Assembly: GCA_900320485.1 (NCBI GenBank)
Contig: ONSO01000001.1
Span: forward strand, 1 to 47,890
DNA: 47,890 bases
Source of the DNA: an uncultured Lachnospiraceae bacterium
GTDB lineage: Bacteria; Bacillota; Clostridia; Lachnospirales; Lachnospiraceae
Direction of reading: 5' to 3'
The notes beneath the pieces are model-generated. The model was not told the DNA's origin. It saw nothing but the letters and a program-made list of their open reading frames with translations, and searched no databases. Made by a program: the position numbers and the translations under genes. Shown in pieces: positions 8,510 through 15,852 of the stretch (position 1 is the stretch's first letter; each line of letters opens with the position of its first letter).

Positions 8510-9052
8510 ATGAAGAGAAGACATCGGGCGAAATCAGACATTCTCATAGACCTGACCTCCTTGCTGGACGTGATCTTCATTGTGCTCTTGGTAGTCATTG
8601 CCCGGCAGCAGACGTTGACGGAAAAGCAGCAGGAGCAGGTAAATGCCGGCGTGGCCGTGGAGGAAGCCAGGGCGCAGGTGCAGGATGCACAGTCCAAGTA
8701 TGAGTTGTACATGGATCAGGTGGAGACGGCGGAACAGATCGGGCAGTACGTATGCGTGATCTCCGTGAATGCTTATTACAATGAAGATGACGTTACGGAG
8801 AGACACGTGCAGATCTACAGAAAAGGTGACGCGACGCCATTTGAGACCATTGACCTTAAGGGGGAGAACGTTCAGCCGGCACTCGCAAAGCTGAAGGCGG
8901 CCATCGAGGAATACGTGCAGAAAAATGACGACCTTCCCGTGATCCTAACGCTGAATGAGAATGACGAGAAGATATTGTACAGAGACGAGAGAGACATTAA
9001 GAAAGTTTTTGAAGAATTGGCAGGTCAGTACGGAAACGTGTACTTGAAATAG
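8510..9052 (+). CDS. ExbD/TolR-like channel partner with extended extracytoplasmic domain
   Basis: 180 residues. The N-terminus has the ExbD layout: basic MKRRHR, then SDILIDLTSLLDVIFIVLLV, in which Asp20 sits at the position of the proton-carrying Asp of ExbD/TolR/MotB. A heptad-like helix follows (TEKQQEQVNAGVAVEEARAQ to about residue 75), then an alpha/beta domain ending in LPVILTLNENDEK ... IKKVFEELAGQYGNVYLK, matching the strand-helix plan of ExbD periplasmic domains. It should pair with the preceding ExbB-like subunit. GGAGG lies just before the ATG. The long helix and the insertion make it larger than typical ExbD (about 140 residues). Confidence 0.82.
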   Translation: MKRRHRAKSDILIDLTSLLDVIFIVLLVVIARQQTLTEKQQEQVNAGVAVEEARAQVQDAQSKYELYMDQVETAEQIGQYVCVISVNAYYNEDDVTERHVQIYRKGDATPFETIDLKGENVQPALAKLKAAIEEYVQKNDDLPVILTLNENDEKILYRDERDIKKVFEELAGQYGNVYLK

Positions 9053-9063
9053 GAGAAAAGCCT

Positions 9064-9675
9064 ATGATTGCAATCCTGTTAATGGTGGTGGGCGGCATTC
9101 TTGCCGTTCTTGGCTTTCTGGGATTGACGGCACTCATGGTGGAACCATTGCATACCATGTACATGGTCATCTTTAAGCGTGAAGATGACTACGTGTACTA
9201 CGAGACAAAGCCCGGAAAAGCATTGCTGCAAAAGAATAAAAAGAGCCTTCGGAACTCCTGCATCTTTTTTCTGATCGTGGGGATTCTGCTCTTTGCCCTG
9301 GGCTATTTTTTGAAATTCAGCCCAAGAGGGCTGGACTCCCTGTTTTCCAAGCCCGTAGAGAACGGTGCGCAGATCGGTGATGCGGATTCTCAAAGAGGCT
9401 TAAATGAGAATATTAATGATGCGGGAAATTACGTGGATGAAGAAGGAAACGAGTATTACGATTATCTGATCATAAGGGGAACTACCATTCAGTACAGAGA
9501 TACGAAGTATCAATCCGTTGGGGAGTTTGAAGAGGCCCTGGAGGTACTGAGAAAGCAAAATGGTAAACGCAACTTTTACATAGAGGATGACTTTGCCTCA
9601 GCTCTTGTATATCATCAGGTGGAGGAGCTGATCAAGGCAGGTGGCATGGAATATAAGGAGGGTAACGTAAAGTGA
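9064..9675 (+). CDS. Two-span membrane protein with ExbD-like extracytoplasmic domain
   Basis: 203 residues, 11 bp after the ExbD-like gene. Membrane segments lie at about residues 3-30 and 70-87, with a cytoplasmic loop between. The tail from about residue 133 has the plan strand (DYLIIRGTTIQY), helix (SVGEFEEALEVLRKQ), strand plus Asp (FYIEDD), helix (ASALVYHQVEELIKAGG), strand. That order, with Asp at the end of the third element and Gly closing the last helix, is the one seen in ExbD/TolR periplasmic domains. The resemblance is from reading the sequence, not from a profile search. It lacks the TM Asp of true ExbD. A second, non-channel ExbD-like partner is the best reading. Confidence 0.65.
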   Translation: MIAILLMVVGGILAVLGFLGLTALMVEPLHTMYMVIFKREDDYVYYETKPGKALLQKNKKSLRNSCIFFLIVGILLFALGYFLKFSPRGLDSLFSKPVENGAQIGDADSQRGLNENINDAGNYVDEEGNEYYDYLIIRGTTIQYRDTKYQSVGEFEEALEVLRKQNGKRNFYIEDDFASALVYHQVEELIKAGGMEYKEGNVK

Positions 9676-10109
9676 GGAAGGGAAAGAAAACTGTCCTGCT
9701 TCTTCTGACCATCGCCTGCCTGACGTTCCTTGCAGGTTTTGCGGTGAAGACGGTGGAGCTCTTAAATGAGAATCCTCCCCTGATCGACTTAAGCCTGGCC
9801 ATTGAGGAAGCAAAGTTTGGTCAAAGCGGAAATGAATCCCATCTGGAGGGCGATGATCCGGATCATTCGCAGGAGGAGGCCGGAGAAGGAAGGACCATTA
9901 CCATTACGGTGCGTGGAGAGGGCGTCTGGCTGGAGGAACACCGGTTTTTCTCGTTGGATTCCTTAAAAACCCGCATCGAGAAAAATTACAGATCCGGTGA
10001 CGTGATCCGTCTTGTGGATGATTATGCGGAGGCCCATTATTACAGAGAGATTCTAGCCATTATCGAGCAGCTGAACAAAGACGGCGGATATCCGTATGAA
10101 GCCGATTAA
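9672..10109 (+). CDS. Single-span protein with ExbD-like extracytoplasmic domain
   Basis: Starts at GTG 9672, overlapping the previous stop by 4 bp, so the two are translationally coupled. 145 residues: an N-terminal membrane anchor (TVLLLLTIACLTFLAGFAV), an acidic linker (to about residue 70), then a strand (TITITVRGEGVWL), helix (SLDSLKTRIEKNY), strand (DVIRLVDDYAE) and helix (YYREILAIIEQLNKDGG). This repeats the ExbD extracytoplasmic plan of its two neighbours. It has no charged residue in its membrane segment and so is probably not a channel subunit. Function unknown; a peptidoglycan- or partner-binding arm of the complex is inference. Confidence 0.6.
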   Translation: MRKGKKTVLLLLTIACLTFLAGFAVKTVELLNENPPLIDLSLAIEEAKFGQSGNESHLEGDDPDHSQEEAGEGRTITITVRGEGVWLEEHRFFSLDSLKTRIEKNYRSGDVIRLVDDYAEAHYYREILAIIEQLNKDGGYPYEAD

Positions 10110-10124
10110 AAGGGGAGGGATAAG

Positions 10125-11102
10125 ATGAAGGGAAAGAAAAAAATTGCCTGGATCTTAAGCCTGATCCTTATGAGTACCTTCCTTGGCGCCGGCATTTGGC
10201 GAACCGTGGAGACGGCCATGGATACGGATCAGGTTGTCGTCTATAAAAATGAATCTGCTGAGAATTTTCTGATCCTGATCTACTCCAATGCGGCTGCGGC
10301 AAAGAGTCGCTACAAGGATCAGTATTACGTCATGTATGGGCAGATAAGATCTAAAGGTACCGACAATAAAAAAATGAAGCTTGCCACGGCCACGGGCCAC
10401 AGTAAGGAGACCCTGAATTGTAATGCAACGACGCAGGAGGCCATGCAGTCCCTCGCCCAGGTTCGCACGGGGGATGAGGTCAAGGTCTATGGGAAGCTGA
10501 CCCAGGGGCTTTTGGACGGAAAGTGGAGCCTGTCCATTGATAAGATCGAGAAGGCTTCCCAGAAGGACGTTTCGAGAACGGCTTATTCCGTCATCAGCGG
10601 GAAGACCGTGGATACGGAAAACATGGTAATGAAGAGCCTGAATCAGGACAAGATCCACTTTTACGTCCCCAAGGATTGGACGAAGGTGGAAAAAAGCGTC
10701 ATTGACGGCGGTCTCGGTACCATGGAAGGCTATCAGTATCGTCTGAATGAGATCGCCCAGCAGTCCGTTCAGCCGGAAAGCATTTTTATCTGCTACTTTG
10801 ACAGCGACAAGCTTCTTCTGAAATCCAGTGATAAGAGCCAGACGGAGCTGATAGAGAAAGCCATCGTAAAAAATATTTTGAAGGATGATCCCGGAAAACC
10901 GGATAAAAAGAAGACGACTCCTTATGGCGCCGAGTATCATTATTATCAGGAGGTTTACAAGACGGCATTGGGACAGAATTACCATGCGGAATTTATTTTC
11001 CAGCCTTGCGGCAATGATGGTTTTCTGGTTTATCTGTACGTCTACCGGGAAAAGTCCCACCTGGAGGACGTAATGATAATGCTGAGAACCGTGGAACCAT
11101 AA
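10125..11102 (+). CDS. Exported/anchored protein with OB-fold-like and PsbP-like regions
   Basis: 325 residues with an N-terminal signal anchor (KKIAWILSLILMSTFLGAGIW). Residues about 45-145 (NFLILIYSNAAAAKSRYKDQYYVMYGQIRS ... RTGDEVKVYGKLTQG ... WSLSIDKIEKA) have the strand order and KVxG...I pattern of extracytoplasmic tRNA_anti-like OB folds. Residues about 170-325 begin HFYVPKDWTKVE, a start typical of PsbP/DcrB-like domains, and end in a beta-rich segment. It begins 15 bp after the preceding gene, with GGGAGG before its ATG, and belongs to the same operon. Not assigned to a named family; role in the ExbB/ExbD-like complex is inferred from context only. Confidence 0.65.
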   Translation: MKGKKKIAWILSLILMSTFLGAGIWRTVETAMDTDQVVVYKNESAENFLILIYSNAAAAKSRYKDQYYVMYGQIRSKGTDNKKMKLATATGHSKETLNCNATTQEAMQSLAQVRTGDEVKVYGKLTQGLLDGKWSLSIDKIEKASQKDVSRTAYSVISGKTVDTENMVMKSLNQDKIHFYVPKDWTKVEKSVIDGGLGTMEGYQYRLNEIAQQSVQPESIFICYFDSDKLLLKSSDKSQTELIEKAIVKNILKDDPGKPDKKKTTPYGAEYHYYQEVYKTALGQNYHAEFIFQPCGNDGFLVYLYVYREKSHLEDVMIMLRTVEP

Positions 11103-11119
11103 GGGGACGCGGTTCTTTT
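11083..11119 (+). terminator. Weak terminator-like hairpin after the channel operon core
   Basis: AGAACCG near 11084 can pair with CGGTTCT near 11110, followed by a T run (TTTTT). The stem is only 7 bp with an 18-nt loop and it overlaps the stop codon at 11100-11102. It may partly separate the next gene from the operon. Its GGGGACGCGGTTCT arm resembles part of the 28-bp repeat found from 33.5 kb onwards. Confidence 0.3.
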
Positions 11120-11152
11120 TCCATACGGAATTTTGAAAAAAGGAGAAAAACA

Positions 11153-13093
11153 TTGAAAAAGAAAATTGTCGGATTATTATTGGCATTGGCCGTTTCCTTT
11201 AGCTTTTCTGCATGCACGAACGTAAATGGAGTTGAGATGGGCGGTGCTGAGCAAAGTCAGGAGATGAAAGAAAGCCAAAGTGAAGAAGGGCAAGGGAATC
11301 TGGCGGAGAGCAAGGCAGATCCTGAAAAGGGGGAGAGTCAGTCGCCGGAAGATTTGGGTGACGAGAGCATGATATTGTACAGGCCGTATTATAACGGTAT
11401 TTATTATGGCATTGATTCCCGGGGAAACAAGGTTTCAGAGTATCGCTGGGAGGAAGTGCGGGAGCGCCTTGGCGTGAAGGAGGAAGACAGTTACCTTGTG
11501 ACCGTTGGCGACGGCATGTTTCTTTATTACTGTTACGCCACGGAAGGGAATCGTCTGAGATACGAGATCTATGCGGGTGACGTAAATGGCACGGCGAGTG
11601 CGAAGCTCATGACCACGGAGGCTGGATGGTGGGTTGACGGCGTTGACAGTTATGACGGAAAGGTTTACGTTACCCTTTTAAGCAGTGATAACGTAAGAAA
11701 AGAGTACGTATTTGCCAAAGAGGAGCAGGGATTCTCTTTCCGGGAAGAAGCAAATCCGCATGACGAGGCGATCAAGGCCATGGACGGGTATGGCATGACT
11801 CTTAGGTCCGCGAGTGTCGGCTATCAGTATGGTAACTGCAGTATCACAAGGGTGCTGGAAGAAAACGGATACGTGCTGGGGCAGAAGGATGGTTATTATA
11901 AGATTGCCAAGGATGGAAGCATTTCGGCAATTACGGGGATGCCGGCGAAAAGTGCGTACGTAAAGTTTTATGATCAAAATGGCATTGTTTATGATGCGTG
12001 GGAGAATGAGGATGATACGATTTACTATATGAATCTTGCAACGGGAGAGGTCAAGCAGGTGGCGAGGGTGAAAGATTCCCTTGACGTGCTGGCTTACGTT
12101 GACGGAAAAATCTATTATGACACGCAGGATTACGTGAATGATTTTAATCTTGTAAAAAAATTTGTATACGAATATGACGTTGCCAAAGGAACCAGCAGAC
12201 TGCTGTATGCGAAGGAGTCCATTCCCGGGGCGGTGGATCTGCAGCCCGGCACGCAGAATTTCCAGGTGGCTGACGGGAAGCTTTATTTTGTGGATCTTGT
12301 AAAGGATCAGATCCATTGGATGAAATTTGATCCGGAGGGAAGGGGCACGGAGGAGTTTCAGGATACGGGGCTGGCAGTGGGAGATAAGTCGGCCTTCCAT
12401 TATGGCAAGATCACGGAGGATACTTACGTGCGGAAATGTTCCTTCTGTGGGACGCCGCTGGAAAAGTATTATGGGGAACTCTTTGAATTGGACGGCTCCC
12501 AATTTGACAAGGCGGGCGTGATCAATGACGTGCTGCGGAAGGAGCATGAGGGCGTATTCGAAAGCTACGAGAGATATAAGGCGGAAGTTCAGGAGACGGA
12601 GGATGATTGTGACGAGCATCGGGAATATCCCATCCAGTGGTGTGAAACCGTGGAAGATCACGTTTCCGGCGTCAGCGTGATAGATGGCAGATATCTGGTC
12701 ATCGATTATGACAGTTACTGGTATGGCGGCGGCGTTCACGGATATCCGGGACTTGACCAGAAACTCTTTGACCTTACGGACGGTAAGGAAGTTTTCCTAA
12801 AGGATTTTTATCAGGGAACCGAGGAGGACTTTAAGAAGCTTGTGGCGCAAAAGACCAAGGAAGACTGCATGGCCTATGACGAGAGTGCGAGCCCTTACTT
12901 TAGTGATCCGGACGGCGTTTATGAGCAGGCTTACGAGGAGGCCTCCGTGCAGGATTCTTTCGTAACGTTTAACGAAAAAGGGATCAACGTACTCTATGCG
13001 CCCTACGACATGGGACCTTTTGTGTCGGGATATATTGAGGTCTTTATCTCCTATGAGGATCTGCTCGGACGACCGACCCTGGGGGCGGAGTGA
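11153..13093 (+). CDS. Large lipoprotein with C-terminal DUF3298/RsiV-like domain
   Basis: Starts at TTG 11153 behind AAAGGAGAAAAAC; 646 residues. A lipoprotein signal ends in FSFSAC, so Cys is about residue 20, followed by a Glu/Ser-rich linker. The middle (about residues 70-440) is a series of short beta repeats with Y-G/Y-D motifs (IYYGIDSRGNK, GKVYVTLLSSD, GKIYYDTQDYV), suggesting a beta-propeller. The last 170 residues contain YGGGVHGYPGLDQKLFDLTDG and FLKDFY, the signature of DUF3298, the domain of the anti-sigma factor RsiV that binds lysozyme. Here the domain sits on a lipoprotein without an anti-sigma domain. Envelope sensing or binding of a secreted enzyme is inference. Confidence 0.75.
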   Translation: MKKKIVGLLLALAVSFSFSACTNVNGVEMGGAEQSQEMKESQSEEGQGNLAESKADPEKGESQSPEDLGDESMILYRPYYNGIYYGIDSRGNKVSEYRWEEVRERLGVKEEDSYLVTVGDGMFLYYCYATEGNRLRYEIYAGDVNGTASAKLMTTEAGWWVDGVDSYDGKVYVTLLSSDNVRKEYVFAKEEQGFSFREEANPHDEAIKAMDGYGMTLRSASVGYQYGNCSITRVLEENGYVLGQKDGYYKIAKDGSISAITGMPAKSAYVKFYDQNGIVYDAWENEDDTIYYMNLATGEVKQVARVKDSLDVLAYVDGKIYYDTQDYVNDFNLVKKFVYEYDVAKGTSRLLYAKESIPGAVDLQPGTQNFQVADGKLYFVDLVKDQIHWMKFDPEGRGTEEFQDTGLAVGDKSAFHYGKITEDTYVRKCSFCGTPLEKYYGELFELDGSQFDKAGVINDVLRKEHEGVFESYERYKAEVQETEDDCDEHREYPIQWCETVEDHVSGVSVIDGRYLVIDYDSYWYGGGVHGYPGLDQKLFDLTDGKEVFLKDFYQGTEEDFKKLVAQKTKEDCMAYDESASPYFSDPDGVYEQAYEEASVQDSFVTFNEKGINVLYAPYDMGPFVSGYIEVFISYEDLLGRPTLGAE

Positions 13094-13100
13094 TTTTTTA

Positions 13101-13122
13101 AATCTTACGGAGGCGTAAGATT
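13101..13122. repeat. Perfect 9-bp inverted repeat between lipoprotein and VanZ-like genes
   Basis: AATCTTACG-GAGG-CGTAAGATT forms a perfect 9-bp stem with a 4-nt loop. T runs lie upstream on the plus strand and not after it, so it is not a classical terminator for the lipoprotein gene; on the minus strand it would be followed by an A/T-rich tail. Confidence 0.5.
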
Positions 13123-13218
13123 AGAGCCCAAAATTGTAAGCTGAATCGATGGTTGAAAAACGCTGCCTTCGGTATACTTGAATCATCAAGAGGAACAAGT
13201 ATACGGGAGGCAGTTGTT

Positions 13219-13815
13219 ATGATGACTTGGTTAAACAGTATTTTAGATGGTTTCAGAATCTTCGGTTTTTACGCATTGCCGGTATTCATTCCGGTAACCG
13301 TGATCCCCATGATCCTTTCCAGAAAATATAATCTGCTCCAGTTTCTCCTGAAGGAGGCATTTATCCTTTACGTGTGCTGCGTAGTGGCTTTGGTTTTCCT
13401 TCCCCTGCCCAGCATGGATAAGATCGCAAGCCTTCACTATGAGGCACAGCTGATCCCCCTGTATTCCGTGATCCGCATTAAGAACAACTTCTGCATGACG
13501 GAGATCCTTCAGGTAGTGTTCAACGTGATCATGACCATTCCCTTCGGCATGTATTTAAGATATTATTACAAGATGGACGCAAAGAAAGTCCTGCTTTACA
13601 GCGTAGGTCTGACGGTTCTCATTGAGGTTGGCCAGCTGACCGGACTGTTCTTTATCTTCAAGGGCTCTTATCGTTTGTTCGACGTGGACGATCTGATCTG
13701 CAATACCCTGGGCGGAATGATGGGGTATTGGATGGTACGTAAGGCAGAGAGATTTCTTCCCGAGATGGAGGAGTTTGACAGAGAGGTTAGAGGGAAGGAG
13801 AGGGTTATGGCATGA
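13219..13815 (+). CDS. VanZ-like family membrane protein
   Basis: ATG at 13219 (or 13222) follows ACGGGAGGCAGTTGTT and is preferred over the TTG at 13153 that only extends the frame. 198 residues with about five membrane segments. The VanZ signature is in the last third: EVGQLTG, then RLFDVDDLICNTLGGMMGYWM. VanZ of the vancomycin gene cluster raises teicoplanin resistance, and the wider family is common in Firmicutes with unclear roles. Nothing nearby indicates a glycopeptide-resistance cluster. Its stop codon falls in the first TGAGTCCATGCC repeat and its transcript should end at the shared hairpin at 13960-14021. Confidence 0.85.
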   Translation: MMTWLNSILDGFRIFGFYALPVFIPVTVIPMILSRKYNLLQFLLKEAFILYVCCVVALVFLPLPSMDKIASLHYEAQLIPLYSVIRIKNNFCMTEILQVVFNVIMTIPFGMYLRYYYKMDAKKVLLYSVGLTVLIEVGQLTGLFFIFKGSYRLFDVDDLICNTLGGMMGYWMVRKAERFLPEMEEFDREVRGKERVMA

Positions 13816-14035
13816 GTCCATGCCTCAGCCACGGCCGTCTGAGTCCATGCCTCAGCCGCGGGCCGTCTGAGTCCATGCCGGCACGCATGAGTCCATGCCT
13901 CATTCGCAACTCGTCTGCGGGCAGACGAGTTTGCTCATGAGATGGCTTCGCCATATGACCATACAAAAAAGAGACCACCCGCCTGAATGCAAGCATTCGT
14001 CGGTTGGTCTTTTTTTGTATGATCGCATGGACTCA
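13813..14035. repeat. Four direct and one inverted copy of a 12-bp motif flanking a terminator
   Basis: TGAGTCCATGCC occurs at 13813, 13840, 13868 and 13888, spaced 27, 28 and 20 bp, the first three within longer GGCCGTCTGAGTCCATGCC units. The reverse complement GCATGGACTCA lies at 14025-14035. An ACTCGTCTGC/GCAGACGAGT inverted repeat and an ATGGCTTCGCCAT hairpin fill the gap. All are between the convergent VanZ-like and ABC exporter genes. Confidence 0.7.
13960..14021. terminator. Bidirectional terminator between VanZ-like and ABC exporter genes
   Basis: CATACAAAAAAGAGACCA at 13960-13977 pairs with TGGTCTTTTTTTGTATG at 14005-14021, with an inner GAATGC-AA-GCATTC stem. T runs occur on the exit side in both directions, as expected for a terminator serving two convergent genes. 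Confidence 0.85.
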
Positions 14036-14037
14036 GG

Positions 14038-15828
14038 TTATTCATACTGGCTTGCATATAATTTGTAGTAGAAGCCTTTTTGGTGCATGAGGGTTTCGTG
14101 GGTGCCTTGTTCCACTACGTCGCCGCCGTTTAGGACAAGGATCTGGTCGGCGTTTTGAATGGTGCTGAGTCTGTGAGCGATAACAAAGCTGGTCTTTCCC
14201 TTCATCAGGCTTCGGATGGCTTTTTGTACCTGGCGTTCCGTGTTGGTGTCCACGTTGCTGGTGGCTTCGTCGAGGATCAGCATGTTGGTGTTATAGAGCA
14301 TGGCCCGGGCGATGGTAAGGAGCTGTTTCTGGCCCTTGGAAATGTTGCCGCCGTCCTCGTATATGATGGTGTTGTAGCCCTTTGGAAGGCGCAGCACGTA
14401 ATCATGGATCTTGGCAGCCTTGGCAGCAGCGATGACCTCCTCCTTCGTGGCATTTTCCTTGCCGTAGGCGATGTTGTCAAAGATGGTGCCCTGGAAGAGC
14501 CAGGTGTCTTGAAGCACCATGGCATAGTTCTTTCGAAGGCTTTCCAGCGTGTATTCCCGGTATTCCCTGTCGTCCACGAGGACTTTTCCGGAATTAACGT
14601 CATAAAATCGCATGAGCAGGTTAATGATGGTGGTTTTTCCGGCGCCGGTGGGGCCTACGATGGCGATGGTCTGGCCGGGTTTTGCCTCGAAGTTCAGATC
14701 ATGCAAAATGGTCTTTTCGGGCACGTACCCAAAGGACACGTGCTCCGTGCAAACTTTACCCGCGCAGTTGTCTAATTCCTTGGCTTCTGCAAGGTCCGCC
14801 GTCTCCTCCGGCTGGTCTAAAAGGGTAAATACGCGTTCGGCGGCGGCCAGTGCACTGTAGATCTCGTTGATAATGTTGGAGATCTCATTGATGGGGCCGG
14901 AAAACTTGCGGCTGTAGAGAATGAAGCTGGAAATCTGCTCCAGTCCCACAATGGCGTTCATGTAAAGGACCGCGCCGCCCATGCCGATGGCAGCAAGGCC
15001 AAGGTTTGAGATCATGCCGATGGTGGGTCCCATTTTCATGCCCATGCCATCAGCATCCCGATAGGCAACGGCGGCATTGCGGTTGATGTCGCTGAATTTT
15101 TCCGACATCTTATCCTCGCAGGCGTAAGCCTGAATGGTTTTCTGGCCCGTGAACATTTCCTCGGCGTACCCGTTCATGACGCCATAGGCGGCGCTTCGCT
15201 TGGAATATAAGGGGCGGGTGATCTTGCCCATGTGCTTGGTGTACCAGATGGAGAGCGGGATCGTAAAGATCATGCAGAGTACCAAAGGCACGGAGATAAA
15301 GCACATGATGGCAAAGCTTCCCACGACGGTAATGGTACTGGTAAGGATCTGGATCACGTCCGTGGAAAGGCAGGTGGAGACTACGTCAATGTCATAGGAG
15401 ACGCGGCTGATAATGTCTCCTGCCTGATTCCGGTCAAAGTAGCCAACTGGCAGCCGCATGAGCTTTTCAAATACGTCCTGACGGAGGTTTTGCGCCACGC
15501 GTTTTCCCACCCGCGTCATGCTGACGCTGACGAGAAAGCCCAGTATGTTAGAGCCCACGTAGGCCCCCAGCATCAGGAGGGTATAGTGCATTACCTGCCC
15601 CATGTCCACTTGGCCGACGCCTTTTTTATAGCCTTCCTCCGCAACGCCAATGGCCTTTCCGGCAAATCGGGGCCCCAAAAGGTTTCCCAGATTGCTGACA
15701 ATGGCACAGATGACCAATAAAAATACGATCCATCGATATTTGGAAAGGTAGCGCAAGATCCGCAACAGCGTTGCCTTGGCGTCCTTTGGTTTTTCTTTTT
15801 TTCCGCCCCGATCTCCAGGTCCCGGCAT
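14038..15828 (-). CDS. Heterodimeric ABC exporter half, catalytic subunit (TM288-like)
   Basis: 596 residues: six membrane segments (about residues 30-310) then a nucleotide-binding domain. Walker A is GPTGAGKTT, Walker B LILDEATS with the catalytic Glu, and the switch His is present in IAHRLS. The signature motif is degenerate, NISKGQ instead of LSGGQ. Its partner upstream has the opposite set of changes, so the pair fits the asymmetric TM287/288, BmrCD and LmrCD exporters with one degenerate ATP site. Substrates of that group are lipophilic drugs, peptides or lipids; this one is unknown. It starts 25 bp after the partner gene. Family length is normal. Confidence 0.93.
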   Translation of the reverse strand: MPGPGDRGGKKEKPKDAKATLLRILRYLSKYRWIVFLLVICAIVSNLGNLLGPRFAGKAIGVAEEGYKKGVGQVDMGQVMHYTLLMLGAYVGSNILGFLVSVSMTRVGKRVAQNLRQDVFEKLMRLPVGYFDRNQAGDIISRVSYDIDVVSTCLSTDVIQILTSTITVVGSFAIMCFISVPLVLCMIFTIPLSIWYTKHMGKITRPLYSKRSAAYGVMNGYAEEMFTGQKTIQAYACEDKMSEKFSDINRNAAVAYRDADGMGMKMGPTIGMISNLGLAAIGMGGAVLYMNAIVGLEQISSFILYSRKFSGPINEISNIINEIYSALAAAERVFTLLDQPEETADLAEAKELDNCAGKVCTEHVSFGYVPEKTILHDLNFEAKPGQTIAIVGPTGAGKTTIINLLMRFYDVNSGKVLVDDREYREYTLESLRKNYAMVLQDTWLFQGTIFDNIAYGKENATKEEVIAAAKAAKIHDYVLRLPKGYNTIIYEDGGNISKGQKQLLTIARAMLYNTNMLILDEATSNVDTNTERQVQKAIRSLMKGKTSFVIAHRLSTIQNADQILVLNGGDVVEQGTHETLMHQKGFYYKLYASQYE

Positions 15829-15852
15829 AATTTTATCTCCTTTTCTTATGGG

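Noticed and set aside
7944-9052. Zorya-type anti-phage system (ZorA/ZorB are MotA/MotB-like)
   Set aside because: No ZorC, ZorD or ZorE-like gene follows, the ExbD-like protein lacks an OmpA-type peptidoglycan domain, and the downstream genes encode exported proteins.
10155-11186. A 343-codon open frame on the minus strand opposite the OB-like protein gene
   Set aside because: It has no ribosome site, no recognisable domains and mirrors a plus-strand gene with good codon use; it is an antisense shadow.
11678-12739. A 353-codon minus-strand frame inside the DUF3298 lipoprotein gene
   Set aside because: Antisense shadow; the plus-strand frame has a lipoprotein signal and a recognised domain.
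13219-13815. Glycopeptide resistance cluster suggested by the VanZ-like protein
   Set aside because: No vanHAX-like or vanRS genes are nearby; VanZ-like proteins are widespread in Firmicutes.
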